From positions 1 through 48,671 of the forward strand of contig CAMHUU010000019.1 of assembly GCA_946188395.1 (NCBI GenBank): a stretch of DNA of 48,671 bases, read 5' to 3'. Position numbers and translations under genes: made by a program. The DNA comes from an uncultured Prevotellaceae bacterium (lineage in GTDB: Bacteria; Bacteroidota; Bacteroidia; Bacteroidales; Bacteroidaceae). Positions 24,344-32,622 of the stretch are shown here, piece after piece; position 1 is the first letter of the stretch, and each line of letters starts with the position of its first letter. Below the pieces are notes generated by a model. It saw only the letters and a program-made list of their open reading frames with translations. It was not told the origin of the DNA and ran no database searches.

Positions 24344-26194
24344 ATGAAAAAACTGAAACCTATAGCCTTGTGGCTGGGCACCCTAATGGTGGTAGCCTTT
24401 GTACTCTTGTTTTTTGAAGCCGACCAGCTTTGGAAGGTGCAACAACATAATGTCTTTCTGAATACCGCTCTGTTTTTCCGCCAACAGATGGTGGTGCCGG
24501 GTGGCATGCTGTCGTATCTGGGAGCATTCTTCAGCCAGCATTTCTACTATCCATGGCTAGGCGTCGTGCTGCTGTGCGGCTGGTGGCTGCTGCTGATGTG
24601 GCTCACAAAGCGGGCATTCCGCATCCCCGGGCAATGGATGGTGCTGACGGTGATCCCCGTGGCCATCCTGTTGCTGACAAATATGGGGCTTGGATACTGG
24701 GTGTATGTCATCAAACTGCACGGATTCTTCTATGTGCCCACCCTCGGCGTGACTGCCGCGACGGCCCTGCTGTGGGCATTCCGGAAAGCCTCATCCCCCA
24801 CCTTAGGGAAAAGAAGCTTGTGGCTGCAGGTGGCCATCATCGTCGTGACGGCATTAGCGGGCTATCCGCTGATGGGCGTCTACGCGCTGGCTGCGGCAGT
24901 GCTGATGGGAATCATGACCTGGCGCTCGCCGCTCACCGCTCACCCCTCACCGCTCACCTCTAAAATAGTTCTTAGCATGGTGTCACTGGTGAGTGTCGTC
25001 GCCATACCGTTGCTATACTACCGCTTCGTGTATTACGAGACCAACCTGGCGGACATCTACACGACCGCCCTGCCCGACTATACTGTTCGCGACAGCCACC
25101 CAGAGTACTACTATCCCTACTATGTGCTGGCGGCATACTACGTGCTGCTAAGCCTCACCCCCCGCCCTCTCCAACGGGAGAGGGAGCCAAGTAACCTGCT
25201 CAATTGGATAATTCAAGGGGGCGTGCTGGCTGCCGTTGCGTTCGGCGTGTATCATTTCTGGTATAAGGATGCCAACTTCCATCATGAGCTGCGCATGCAG
25301 CGTTGTGTGGAGCGAGCCGACTGGGAAGGCGTCGTCGAGGAAGGCAAAAAGCAAGATATCCAGCCCACACGCTCAATCGTCATGATGCACAACCTGGCCC
25401 TGAACCGGTTGGGCCGTCAGTGCGAGGAGATGTACAAATTCCCCAAAGGCTCGAGCAAACCCGACACCCCGCTGCCCATCTATATGTACCACGTGGCAGG
25501 CCGCATGATGCTCTACCAGTATGGCATGATGAACGAGTGTCACCGCATCTGCATGGAGGACGGCGTGGAATACGGCTGGAATGTGGAACAGCTGATGTAC
25601 ATGGCGCGCAGTGCCATCTTCGCTGGCGAACGCCAGGCGGCCCGCAAGTTCCTCGACATACTCCGCAAGACCTGCTACTATGGTGCGTGGGCCGACCACA
25701 TGGACGAACTGATGGAGAACCCGAAACTGCTGGCCGACGACCCCGAGACGGGTCCCATTACCCACATGATGCACTATACGGACCGTCTGGATGCCGTAGA
25801 AGGCTGGGTAGAGAAATGCGTGATGACCACCTTGGCGCAACACGATGCCGACGACTCGTTCTTCCAGGAACAGGCTGTGCTGGGTGCCATGTGGACGAGA
25901 AATCCCGAATACTTCTGGCCGCGCTTCGAACATTACTATAACCTGAATCCCGATCAGCACATGCCCCGCATCTTCCAGGAAGCAGCGTGGCTCTTTGCCA
26001 ACCTGGAAGGGCAGGAGGGTCTCGACGAGTGGCAACTCGACAAGGGCGTCAAGGAAAGCTTCTACGACTTCATGAAGCATATGCAGCAATTAAAGAAGCA
26101 GCCCGGCAACCAAATCAGACAATACCTGTTCGACAGGTACGGTGACACGTATTATTTTGAATTCTTCTTCCTACGCGACATTACTTATTATTAA
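24344..26194 (+). CDS. DUF6057-type integral membrane protein
   Basis: The protein is 616 residues from ATG 24344. A TTG twelve bases earlier is possible but not favoured. The N-terminal half (to about 300) carries around ten membrane segments, for example WLGVVLLCGWWLLLMWLTK. The C-terminal half is soluble and helical, with a TPR-like composition (MMHNLALNRLGRQCEEMYKF, VAGRMMLYQYGMMNECHRIC). I recognise the architecture as the Bacteroidales family called DUF6057, whose function is unknown. Two oddities lie in the coding region: a 7-bp tandem repeat (24925-24959) and an inserted palindrome (25165-25184). The CxxCH lipoprotein gene follows by 2 bp, so the two products are probably partners. 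Confidence 0.72.
   Translation: MKKLKPIALWLGTLMVVAFVLLFFEADQLWKVQQHNVFLNTALFFRQQMVVPGGMLSYLGAFFSQHFYYPWLGVVLLCGWWLLLMWLTKRAFRIPGQWMVLTVIPVAILLLTNMGLGYWVYVIKLHGFFYVPTLGVTAATALLWAFRKASSPTLGKRSLWLQVAIIVVTALAGYPLMGVYALAAAVLMGIMTWRSPLTAHPSPLTSKIVLSMVSLVSVVAIPLLYYRFVYYETNLADIYTTALPDYTVRDSHPEYYYPYYVLAAYYVLLSLTPRPLQREREPSNLLNWIIQGGVLAAVAFGVYHFWYKDANFHHELRMQRCVERADWEGVVEEGKKQDIQPTRSIVMMHNLALNRLGRQCEEMYKFPKGSSKPDTPLPIYMYHVAGRMMLYQYGMMNECHRICMEDGVEYGWNVEQLMYMARSAIFAGERQAARKFLDILRKTCYYGAWADHMDELMENPKLLADDPETGPITHMMHYTDRLDAVEGWVEKCVMTTLAQHDADDSFFQEQAVLGAMWTRNPEYFWPRFEHYYNLNPDQHMPRIFQEAAWLFANLEGQEGLDEWQLDKGVKESFYDFMKHMQQLKKQPGNQIRQYLFDRYGDTYYFEFFFLRDITYY
24925..24959 (+). repeat. five-unit 7-bp tandem repeat inside the DUF6057 gene
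   Basis: Units CTCGCCG, CTCACCG, CTCACCC, CTCACCG and CTCACCT run in order. They encode the membrane-loop peptide SPLTAHPSPLT. Gain or loss of one 7-bp unit would shift the reading frame. Confidence 0.85.
25165..25184. repeat. palindromic element inside the DUF6057 gene
   Basis: The perfect 8-bp arms CCCTCTCC (25165-25172) and GGAGAGGG (25177-25184) are separated by AACG. They are translated in frame as part of LTPRPLQREREP. The CCTCACCCCCCGCCCTCTCC context resembles dispersed palindromic repeats known from many bacterial genomes. Confidence 0.75.
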
Positions 26195-26196
26195 TT

Positions 26197-27702
26197 ATGA
26201 ATAGAAAAAATAATATTTTTTATTTTATATTTAGCTGCGCAGCAGCGCTACTTTCCGCCTGCGGTGTACAGATACCCCAGCAGTTCGACGAATCGAACGA
26301 GCTGCCTGCCATCTATCCCGACTACACCAACGTCACCGTGCCCATCAACATCGCGCCGCTGACCTTCCAGATTGACGGGGACGCCGACGCCGTTGTGGCC
26401 CGTCTGACAGCTGGCGACGAAGAGTTGATATGTGGCGGCAGCAAGGTACACCCCGATGCCGACGACTGGCAGCGACTGGCGGAAAGTGCCAAGGGCAGTG
26501 CCATCAGCGTCGAGGTCTATGTCGAGAGCGAGGACGAATGGACGCGGTTCAAGCCCTTCAACATCTACGTGTCGCCCGATTCCATCGATCCCTACATCAG
26601 CTACCGACTCATCTCCCCGTCGTATGTCACCTACGAAGAGCTGACCATCAATCAGCGTTGCCTGGAAAACTACGACGAAAGCGTCATTTACGACAACATG
26701 CTCTGCTCGGAGGGAGCCAACGGACAGTGCATCAACTGCCATAACTACCAGCAGTACAACCCCGACCGCATGCAGTTCCACGCCCGTCAGAATCAGGGCG
26801 GAACCGTCATTGCCTACGACGGCAACATCCGGAAAATCGGCATGCGCAACGACTCCCTGCTGTCGGCAGGTGTCTATCCCACGTGGCACCCCTGGCTTCC
26901 CCTCATCGTCTATTCCACCAATCTGACAGGTCAGATCTTCCACTCCGTCGACCCCAACAAGATTGAGGTGTTCGACACCGAGAGCGACCTCATTGCCTAT
27001 GACGTGGAGAAAAACGAGGTCACCAACATCGAGTGCGACCCCGCTGAGCTGGAGTGTTTCCCCTTCTGGGCTCCCGACGGCAAGGCGCTCTACTATTGCA
27101 GCGCCCACTTCGAATATCGCGATACCATCGATCATGGCAAGGAGTTTGTCACACGTACCGAAGAGGTGAAATACCAGCTCTACCGGAAGTCCTTCGACCC
27201 AGCCACGCTGACGTTCGGCCCCCGCGAACTCGTCTTCTCTGCCGACTCATTGTCTGCCACGTTGCCCCGCATTTCGCCCGACGGGCGCTACCTGATGTTC
27301 ACGCTGGCCAAGTCGGGCGTCTTCCACATCTGGCACCACGATGCCGACCTGTGGATGCTCGACCTGCAAACCGGCGAGGTGCGCAACATTGAGGAAATCA
27401 ACTCGCCCGACACCGAGAGTTACCATTCCTGGTCGAGCAACGGACGCTGGGTGGTGTTCAGCAGTCGCCGCTACGACGGCAACTACACCCGTCCGTTCTT
27501 TGCCCACATCGACCAGAACGGCAAGGCCGGCAAGCCCTTCGAACTGCCGTCGGCCGATCCCGACTACCATCGTCAGTTCCTGAAAAGCTATAATGTCCCC
27601 GAGTTCATGCGAGGCCCCGTGACCATCCGTCCTCAGCAGTTTGCCGAAGTGCTGAAGCAGGATGCCACACCCGTGAAATACGTCGGGCGACTGCAAAAAT
27701 AA
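26197..27702 (+). CDS. beta-propeller lipoprotein with a CxxCH heme-binding motif
   Basis: The 501-residue protein has a lipoprotein signal MNRKNNIFYFIFSCAAALLSAC with Cys22. Residues 35-165 form an immunoglobulin-like beta region. Then comes GQCINCHNY with Cys178, Cys181 and His182, a single canonical c-type heme site. The rest (about 215-490) looks like a TolB/PD40 propeller, for example FPFWAPDGKALYYCS, PRISPDGRYLMFT and SYHSWSSNGRWVVFSS. Such proteins are often labelled cytochrome c biosynthesis proteins in Bacteroidales. It is probably in the periplasm or outer membrane and is co-transcribed with the DUF6057 membrane protein (2-bp gap). The electron-transfer partner is unknown. Confidence 0.8.
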   Translation: MNRKNNIFYFIFSCAAALLSACGVQIPQQFDESNELPAIYPDYTNVTVPINIAPLTFQIDGDADAVVARLTAGDEELICGGSKVHPDADDWQRLAESAKGSAISVEVYVESEDEWTRFKPFNIYVSPDSIDPYISYRLISPSYVTYEELTINQRCLENYDESVIYDNMLCSEGANGQCINCHNYQQYNPDRMQFHARQNQGGTVIAYDGNIRKIGMRNDSLLSAGVYPTWHPWLPLIVYSTNLTGQIFHSVDPNKIEVFDTESDLIAYDVEKNEVTNIECDPAELECFPFWAPDGKALYYCSAHFEYRDTIDHGKEFVTRTEEVKYQLYRKSFDPATLTFGPRELVFSADSLSATLPRISPDGRYLMFTLAKSGVFHIWHHDADLWMLDLQTGEVRNIEEINSPDTESYHSWSSNGRWVVFSSRRYDGNYTRPFFAHIDQNGKAGKPFELPSADPDYHRQFLKSYNVPEFMRGPVTIRPQQFAEVLKQDATPVKYVGRLQK

Positions 27703-27716
27703 CCCACTGAAACACC

Positions 27717-29027
27717 ATGCTGACGGAGAAAACGATGGACAAGCTGCGCATCCTCGCAGAGTCGGCGAAGTACGATGTGTCGTGCTCGTCGAGCGGTACT
27801 GTGCGCAAAGGCAAGCAGGGCATGGTGGGCAATACCGTCGGCGGAGTAGGCATCTGCCACTCGTTTGCCGACGACGGGCGCTGCATCTCGCTGCTGAAGG
27901 TCATGCTGACCAACTACTGCATGTACGACTGCGCCTACTGCATCAATCGTCGCACCAACGACATCCCTCGCGCCACACTCTCCGTCTCGGAACTCGAGGA
28001 AATCACGATGGAATTCTATCGCCGCAACTACATCGAGGGGCTCTTCCTGTCGAGCGGTGTCGTGCGCAATCCCGACTATACGATGGAACGGCTCACCGCC
28101 ATCGTGCGCGACCTGCGTACCGTTCATCGCTTCAACGGTTATATCCACTTGAAGACCATTCCAGGCGCCTCGCAGGAGCTGCTGCAGGAGGCGGGCCGCT
28201 ATGCCGACCGCATGAGCGTCAACATCGAGATTCCCCGCGAGGAGTCGCTGAAGGCCTTGGCACCCGAAAAGGACCACCAAAGCGTCTTCCTGCCCATGAA
28301 GCAGATTCAGCAGGGTGTGCTCGAAAATAAGGAGGATAGAAAAAAGTTCCGCCATGCGCCTCGCTTTGTGCCTGCCGGACAATCCACCCAGATGATTGTC
28401 GGCGCCACGAAGGAGAGCGACCTCGACATCCTGCGCATGTCCAACGCCATGTACCAGCAACCCACCATGCGGCGCGTCTATTACTCCGGCTACATCAGCG
28501 TCAACACCTACGACTCGCGTCTGCCCATCCTGAAACAGCCGCCCTTGGTACGGGAGAACCGACTCTATCAGGCCGACTGGCTTATGCGCTTCTATCAGTT
28601 CAGTGTCGACGAGATTGTCGACGACAAGCACACCCACCTCGACCTCGACGTCGACCCCAAGCTCGGCTGGGCCCTGCGCCATCCCGAGTTCTTCCCCGTG
28701 GATATCAACCGGGCCCCTTACGAGCACATCCTCCGCGTGCCGGGCATTGGTGTCAAGTCGGCTGTGCTCATCGTCAACTCGCGCCGCTTCAACCGCATCA
28801 CCTCCTACCACCTCAAGAAGATGGGCGTTGTCATGAAGAAGGCCAAGTATTTCATCACCTGCGGTGAACTCACCTCAGCCTTCTCCCAACCCATCATCGG
28901 CATCAACGAGCTCCGTCCCGAGCGCCTCCGCCCCCTGCTGCTCTCCAAAGCCCAGCAGAAACGCGCCGCCGCCGAACAACAGCTCACCCTCGACTTCAAG
29001 GACGAGGAAATATGTATTGATAAATAA
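27717..29027 (+). CDS. putative DNA modification/repair radical SAM protein (TIGR03916 type)
   Basis: The protein has 436 residues. NYCMYDCAYC at about 66-75 supplies the CxxxCxxC iron-sulfur motif (C68, C72, C75) of radical SAM enzymes. VPGIGVKSAVLIVNSRRF near 341-358 is a helix-hairpin-helix DNA-binding motif. That combination, together with the next gene, identifies the TIGR03916 family, which always pairs with TIGR03915 and is thought to act on DNA. The reaction and substrate are unknown. SPL-like DNA lesion repair is a distant analogy. It lies 14 bp after the heme lipoprotein gene, but its role is probably separate. Confidence 0.88.
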   Translation: MLTEKTMDKLRILAESAKYDVSCSSSGTVRKGKQGMVGNTVGGVGICHSFADDGRCISLLKVMLTNYCMYDCAYCINRRTNDIPRATLSVSELEEITMEFYRRNYIEGLFLSSGVVRNPDYTMERLTAIVRDLRTVHRFNGYIHLKTIPGASQELLQEAGRYADRMSVNIEIPREESLKALAPEKDHQSVFLPMKQIQQGVLENKEDRKKFRHAPRFVPAGQSTQMIVGATKESDLDILRMSNAMYQQPTMRRVYYSGYISVNTYDSRLPILKQPPLVRENRLYQADWLMRFYQFSVDEIVDDKHTHLDLDVDPKLGWALRHPEFFPVDINRAPYEHILRVPGIGVKSAVLIVNSRRFNRITSYHLKKMGVVMKKAKYFITCGELTSAFSQPIIGINELRPERLRPLLLSKAQQKRAAAEQQLTLDFKDEEICIDK

Positions 29028-29052
29028 TCCGTTTAATCCGTGCAATCCGTGG
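29026..29052 (+). repeat. 9-bp tandem repeat between the radical SAM and TIGR03915 genes
   Basis: Units AATCCGTTT, AATCCGTGC and AATCCGTGG lie in exact 9-bp register across the stop codon of the upstream gene and the gap before ATG 29060. Similar ATCCGTG repeats occur between genes in many bacterial genomes. Confidence 0.8.
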
Positions 29053-29059
29053 TTCAATA

Positions 29060-29842
29060 ATGCAGACTTACGTGTTCGATCAGACGCTCGATGGGCTGTT
29101 GACGGCGGTGTTCGACAGCTTTTTCCGCAAGCAGCAGGATGTGACGCTGTTGGCGGAGGGGGAGCAGCTGCCGCTGTTTGGCGACGAGCCGCATCGGGTG
29201 GTGACGGACGCGGAGAAGGCCGAGCGGGTGTGGAAGGGGCTGGAGAAGCAGTTGTCAAAAGAGGGGTTGCACATGATAACCATCAGTTGGCTGTCGGAGG
29301 AGCGGGCGCTGAACCAGCCGCTGTTTAACATGATTTGCAAGGTGTTTAAGCAGAAGCGGGACATATCGCACAATGCGTCGGACGACGATGTGCTGGCGGT
29401 GAGGAACACGTGTCGACGGGTGTTGCACGAGACGCTGCGCATGAAGCAGTTCATACGGTTTCAGAAGGCGAAGGACGGCACGTATCTTGGCGTGGTATCG
29501 CCCGATCATAACGTGTTGCCGCTGGTGACGGACCACTTTGCAGACCGGTTTAACGACCAGCCCTGGCTCATCTACGATGCGAAGCGGCATTACGGGTATA
29601 ATTACGACGGGAAAAGCGTCATCCGCATCACGTTCGAGAACGAGGCGGAGGTACCGTTTGATTTGTCGAACGGAAAGATGGATGCCGACATATTGAGCGA
29701 CAACGACCAGCTGTTCCAAAAGCTGTGGCGCACGTATTTCAAGGCCATCTGCATCAAGGAGCGCATGAACCCCAAGAAACAGCTGAGCGACATGCCGCGC
29801 CGATACTGGAAATACATGACTGAAAAGAACGAAAAGCTATAA
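29060..29842 (+). CDS. TIGR03915-family putative DNA metabolism protein
   Basis: The 260-residue partner of the radical SAM protein. It starts MQTYVFDQTLDGLLTAVFDS and has the internal MKQFIRFQKAKDGTYLGVVS (about 131-150) and C-terminal PKKQLSDMPRRYWKYMTE typical of this family (also linked to DUF4130), which in other bacteria is a fusion partner of DNA glycosylases. It probably joins the preceding enzyme in DNA repair or modification. Codons such as GCG, GTG, CTG, CCG and CGG dominate, unlike the GCC/GTC/CTC preference of its neighbour. That hints at a different history or strand-specific bias. Confidence 0.85.
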   Translation: MQTYVFDQTLDGLLTAVFDSFFRKQQDVTLLAEGEQLPLFGDEPHRVVTDAEKAERVWKGLEKQLSKEGLHMITISWLSEERALNQPLFNMICKVFKQKRDISHNASDDDVLAVRNTCRRVLHETLRMKQFIRFQKAKDGTYLGVVSPDHNVLPLVTDHFADRFNDQPWLIYDAKRHYGYNYDGKSVIRITFENEAEVPFDLSNGKMDADILSDNDQLFQKLWRTYFKAICIKERMNPKKQLSDMPRRYWKYMTEKNEKL

Positions 29843-29845
29843 ATT

Positions 29846-32077
29846 ATGAAGAAGACGGTAATAACGATTTGTCTGATGGTGTTAGGAGTGATGGGGGCCA
29901 TCGCTCAGCCCGAGGACTACGTATGGACCACGCAGAGCCGGAACGCGTCGGAGTCGATGCCCTGCGGAGGCGGCGACATCGGCATGAATGTATGGGTGGA
30001 ACAGGGCGACGTGCTGTTCTATGTGGCACGCAGCGGTTCGTTCGACGAGCTGAACACCCTGCTGAAAGCCGGACGCTTCCGACTGAGTCTGTCGCCAGGT
30101 CTCGACATGAAGAACTTCCGCCAGACGCTGCACCTGGAGGAGGGCTACGTGGAGGTGAGCGACGGCCAGCTGTCGGTACAGTTGTGGGCCGACGTCTGGA
30201 AACCGGTGGTACACGTCGACGTGTCGAGCCCGAAGGTAAAGCAGAGCATTGCCGTGACCTACGAGAACTGGCGCACCAAAGAAAAGGAACTGACCAAGCG
30301 CGAATGCTTCCAGACGAGTTATAAGTTTGCGGCTCCCAAGGGTCTGAAAGCCCATGCCGACGACATTGTGGCAACGAACAACGGTATCTTGTTTATGCAT
30401 CAGAACGGCGCGGAGACCATTTTCGACGCTACTGTCAGCCAGCAGGGCATGGACGTTGTGAAGGACCGTCTGTATAACCCGCTGAAGAACCGCATCTCCG
30501 GCGGACGGATGTTAGCGAAGGGCATGGTGCTGGTCGACCGCATCAGCGGGCGCTACGCCAGCAGCGACTACGAAGGGTGGATGTATGCGACGAAAGTTCC
30601 TCAGCGCACGCTTCATTTGGAAGTGGTGATGGCTAATGTGCAAGGCACCTTGGAAGACTGGGCAGCCGAATTGGAAGCCACAGCGAAAAGCATCCGCCGC
30701 ATGGCCGACTGCGAGGCGTCGCGACAGTGGTGGCGTGAGTTCTGGCAAAGGAGCTATATCGAGGGAAATGGCTCTATTATTCGCAACTACAATCTGTTCC
30801 GCTATATGCTGGGCTGTAATGCCCACAGCCAGTGGCCCACAAAATTCAATGGCGGACTGTTTACGTTCGACCCGGAATACGTCAATCCTGCCGACGAATA
30901 CAAACTGTCGCCCGACTTCCGCAACTGGGGCGGAGGCGTGCATACCGCACAGAACCAGCGACTGGTGTACTGGCCGGCGCTGAAGAACGGCGACTTCGAC
31001 ATGCTGAAAGCCCAGCTCGACTTTTATCTGCGCATCTACAAGAATGCCGAGGAGCGCTCGCGACTCTACTGGAGGCACGAGGGTGCCTGTCTGACCGAGC
31101 AGATCGAGAACTACGGCCTGCCCTGCTATCCGGAATACGGTACGAAGCGCCCTGCGGGTTTCGACCCCGGCATGGAGCGTAACGCCTGGCTGGAATACGA
31201 ATGGGACACCTGTCTGGAGTTCTGCATGATGGCCCTCGAAGCGCACCGCTATGGGGGAATGGACATCAAGGATTATCTGCCCATGATCCGCTCGTGCCTG
31301 CATTTCTTCGACGAGCACTACCAGTATCTGGCCAACCAGCGCGGTGCGAAACGGCTCGACGGTAACGGCAAATTGGTGCTTTACCCCGGTTCGGGTGGCG
31401 AGACATTCAAAGGAGCCTACAATTCAACCTCGACCATAGCCGCCCTGCGCACGGTGGCCGAGGCGCTGATGGCCATCCACTACGACCAGGAAGAAATGAA
31501 AGCCCTCCTCTCGCGACTGCCCGACATCACCCTGCGCGACGGTATGATAGCCCCCGCAATGCACTACGAACGCGTGCAGAATGTGGAAACCACGCAGCTG
31601 TATCCTGTATTCCCCTGGCGCATGTACGGCGTAGGACGCCCCGACCTCGACGTAGCCCGTCGCACCTACGAAAACGACACGCTAGCTGTGAAGTTCCGAT
31701 CGCATGTAGGCTGGAAGCAGGATGCCATCTGGGCCGCCTGTCTGGGTATGACCGACGAGGCCCAACGGCTTGTCACGCTGAAGATGCAGGACGGTCCGCA
31801 CCGCTTCCCAGCCTTCTGGGGTCCCGGTTACGACTGGACACCCGACCACAATTGGGGCGGATCGGGCATGATTGCCGTGCAGGAAATGCTGATGCAGGAG
31901 GTTGACGACCGCATCTACCTCTTCCCAGCATGGCCCCGTGACTGGGACGTGCGCTTCCGCCTTCGTGCCTCGCGAGGCACCATCGTCGAAGCCGAACTCC
32001 GCCAAGGCAAGGTCGTCAACGTCCGCGTCACGCCCACCAGAGACAAGGAAAAGACTATTGTTTGCATAACCACCTAG
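29846..32077 (+). CDS. secreted DUF5703/six-hairpin glycosidase-like protein
   Basis: The 743-residue protein has signal peptide MKKTVITICLMVLGVMGAIA. The N-terminal domain matches the DUF5703 start (DYVWTTQSRNASESMPCGGG then DIGMNVWVEQGDVLFYVARS), and the C-terminal half, about 300-700, is helical, like six-hairpin (alpha/alpha)6 glycosidases (GH95/GH127 neighbourhood). Acidic pairs such as YEWDTCLEF and HNWGGSGMIAVQEML could be catalytic, but I cannot assign them. It probably acts on plant or host glycan in the periplasm. It follows the DNA-repair gene by 3 bp and is followed by a broken TPR gene 4 bp later. The enzyme class is likely, the substrate unknown. Confidence 0.75.
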   Translation: MKKTVITICLMVLGVMGAIAQPEDYVWTTQSRNASESMPCGGGDIGMNVWVEQGDVLFYVARSGSFDELNTLLKAGRFRLSLSPGLDMKNFRQTLHLEEGYVEVSDGQLSVQLWADVWKPVVHVDVSSPKVKQSIAVTYENWRTKEKELTKRECFQTSYKFAAPKGLKAHADDIVATNNGILFMHQNGAETIFDATVSQQGMDVVKDRLYNPLKNRISGGRMLAKGMVLVDRISGRYASSDYEGWMYATKVPQRTLHLEVVMANVQGTLEDWAAELEATAKSIRRMADCEASRQWWREFWQRSYIEGNGSIIRNYNLFRYMLGCNAHSQWPTKFNGGLFTFDPEYVNPADEYKLSPDFRNWGGGVHTAQNQRLVYWPALKNGDFDMLKAQLDFYLRIYKNAEERSRLYWRHEGACLTEQIENYGLPCYPEYGTKRPAGFDPGMERNAWLEYEWDTCLEFCMMALEAHRYGGMDIKDYLPMIRSCLHFFDEHYQYLANQRGAKRLDGNGKLVLYPGSGGETFKGAYNSTSTIAALRTVAEALMAIHYDQEEMKALLSRLPDITLRDGMIAPAMHYERVQNVETTQLYPVFPWRMYGVGRPDLDVARRTYENDTLAVKFRSHVGWKQDAIWAACLGMTDEAQRLVTLKMQDGPHRFPAFWGPGYDWTPDHNWGGSGMIAVQEMLMQEVDDRIYLFPAWPRDWDVRFRLRASRGTIVEAELRQGKVVNVRVTPTRDKEKTIVCITT

Positions 32078-32081
32078 GAGG

Positions 32082-32622
32082 ATGAAGAATCTGGTATTTG
32101 TATTCACCCTTTTGATGGCGATGGCCTGCTGTACTAGCGAGGCCGACCGTGAGCGTATGCGCGCCCTGCTCGACAGGGCTGACAGCATGAACCGTGCCTA
32201 TATCCCCATGACCGACGGCATCGACTCGCTGCTTCTCGAAGCCACCCGTTATTACGACCGCCACGGCGATGCCAACCAGCAGATGCGCGCCCACTACCTG
32301 TTGGGCTGTGCCTACCGCGACATGGGCGAGGCCCCTGCCGCCCTCCAGAGCTATCAGGATGCCATCGACCGAGCCGACACCTTGAGCAGTGACTGTGATT
32401 ATCTCAGGCTGATGAGCGTCTACGGCCAAATGGCAGAACTATTCCATGCCCAAAACCTGCCACATGATGAATTGGCCCAAAGGAAAAAGATAGGGGATTA
32501 TGCTTTATTAGTAGGTGACACCTTATCATATATACGTAATCTTCTATGAGCAGAACAATCTCTATGCCTTCAAACAAATCTTCATCGACCAGTTTGAGTT
32601 TGCCGTAAAAGAGTATTTTTAG
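32082..32622 (+). pseudogene. remnant of a TPR lipoprotein/regulator gene
   Basis: The first frame (32082-32549, 155 aa) has a lipoprotein start MKNLVFVFTLLMAMACC and one TPR-like stretch (MRAHYLLGCAYRDMGEAPAA). It ends abruptly at GDTLSYIRNLL. A second frame, shifted by one, runs 32539-32622 and reads IFYEQNNLYAFKQ then IFIDQFEFAVKEYF before a stop. That looks like the real C-terminus after an internal loss or frameshift. Intact proteins of this kind (such as the next gene) are about 520 residues with a membrane helix and HTH, so most of the gene is missing. Its last four bases overlap the stop of the convergent gene. Confidence 0.65.

Noticed and set aside
27633..28811. 392-codon open frame on the minus strand
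   Set aside because: It is antisense to the radical SAM gene, whose motifs are clear. The peptide has no known features.
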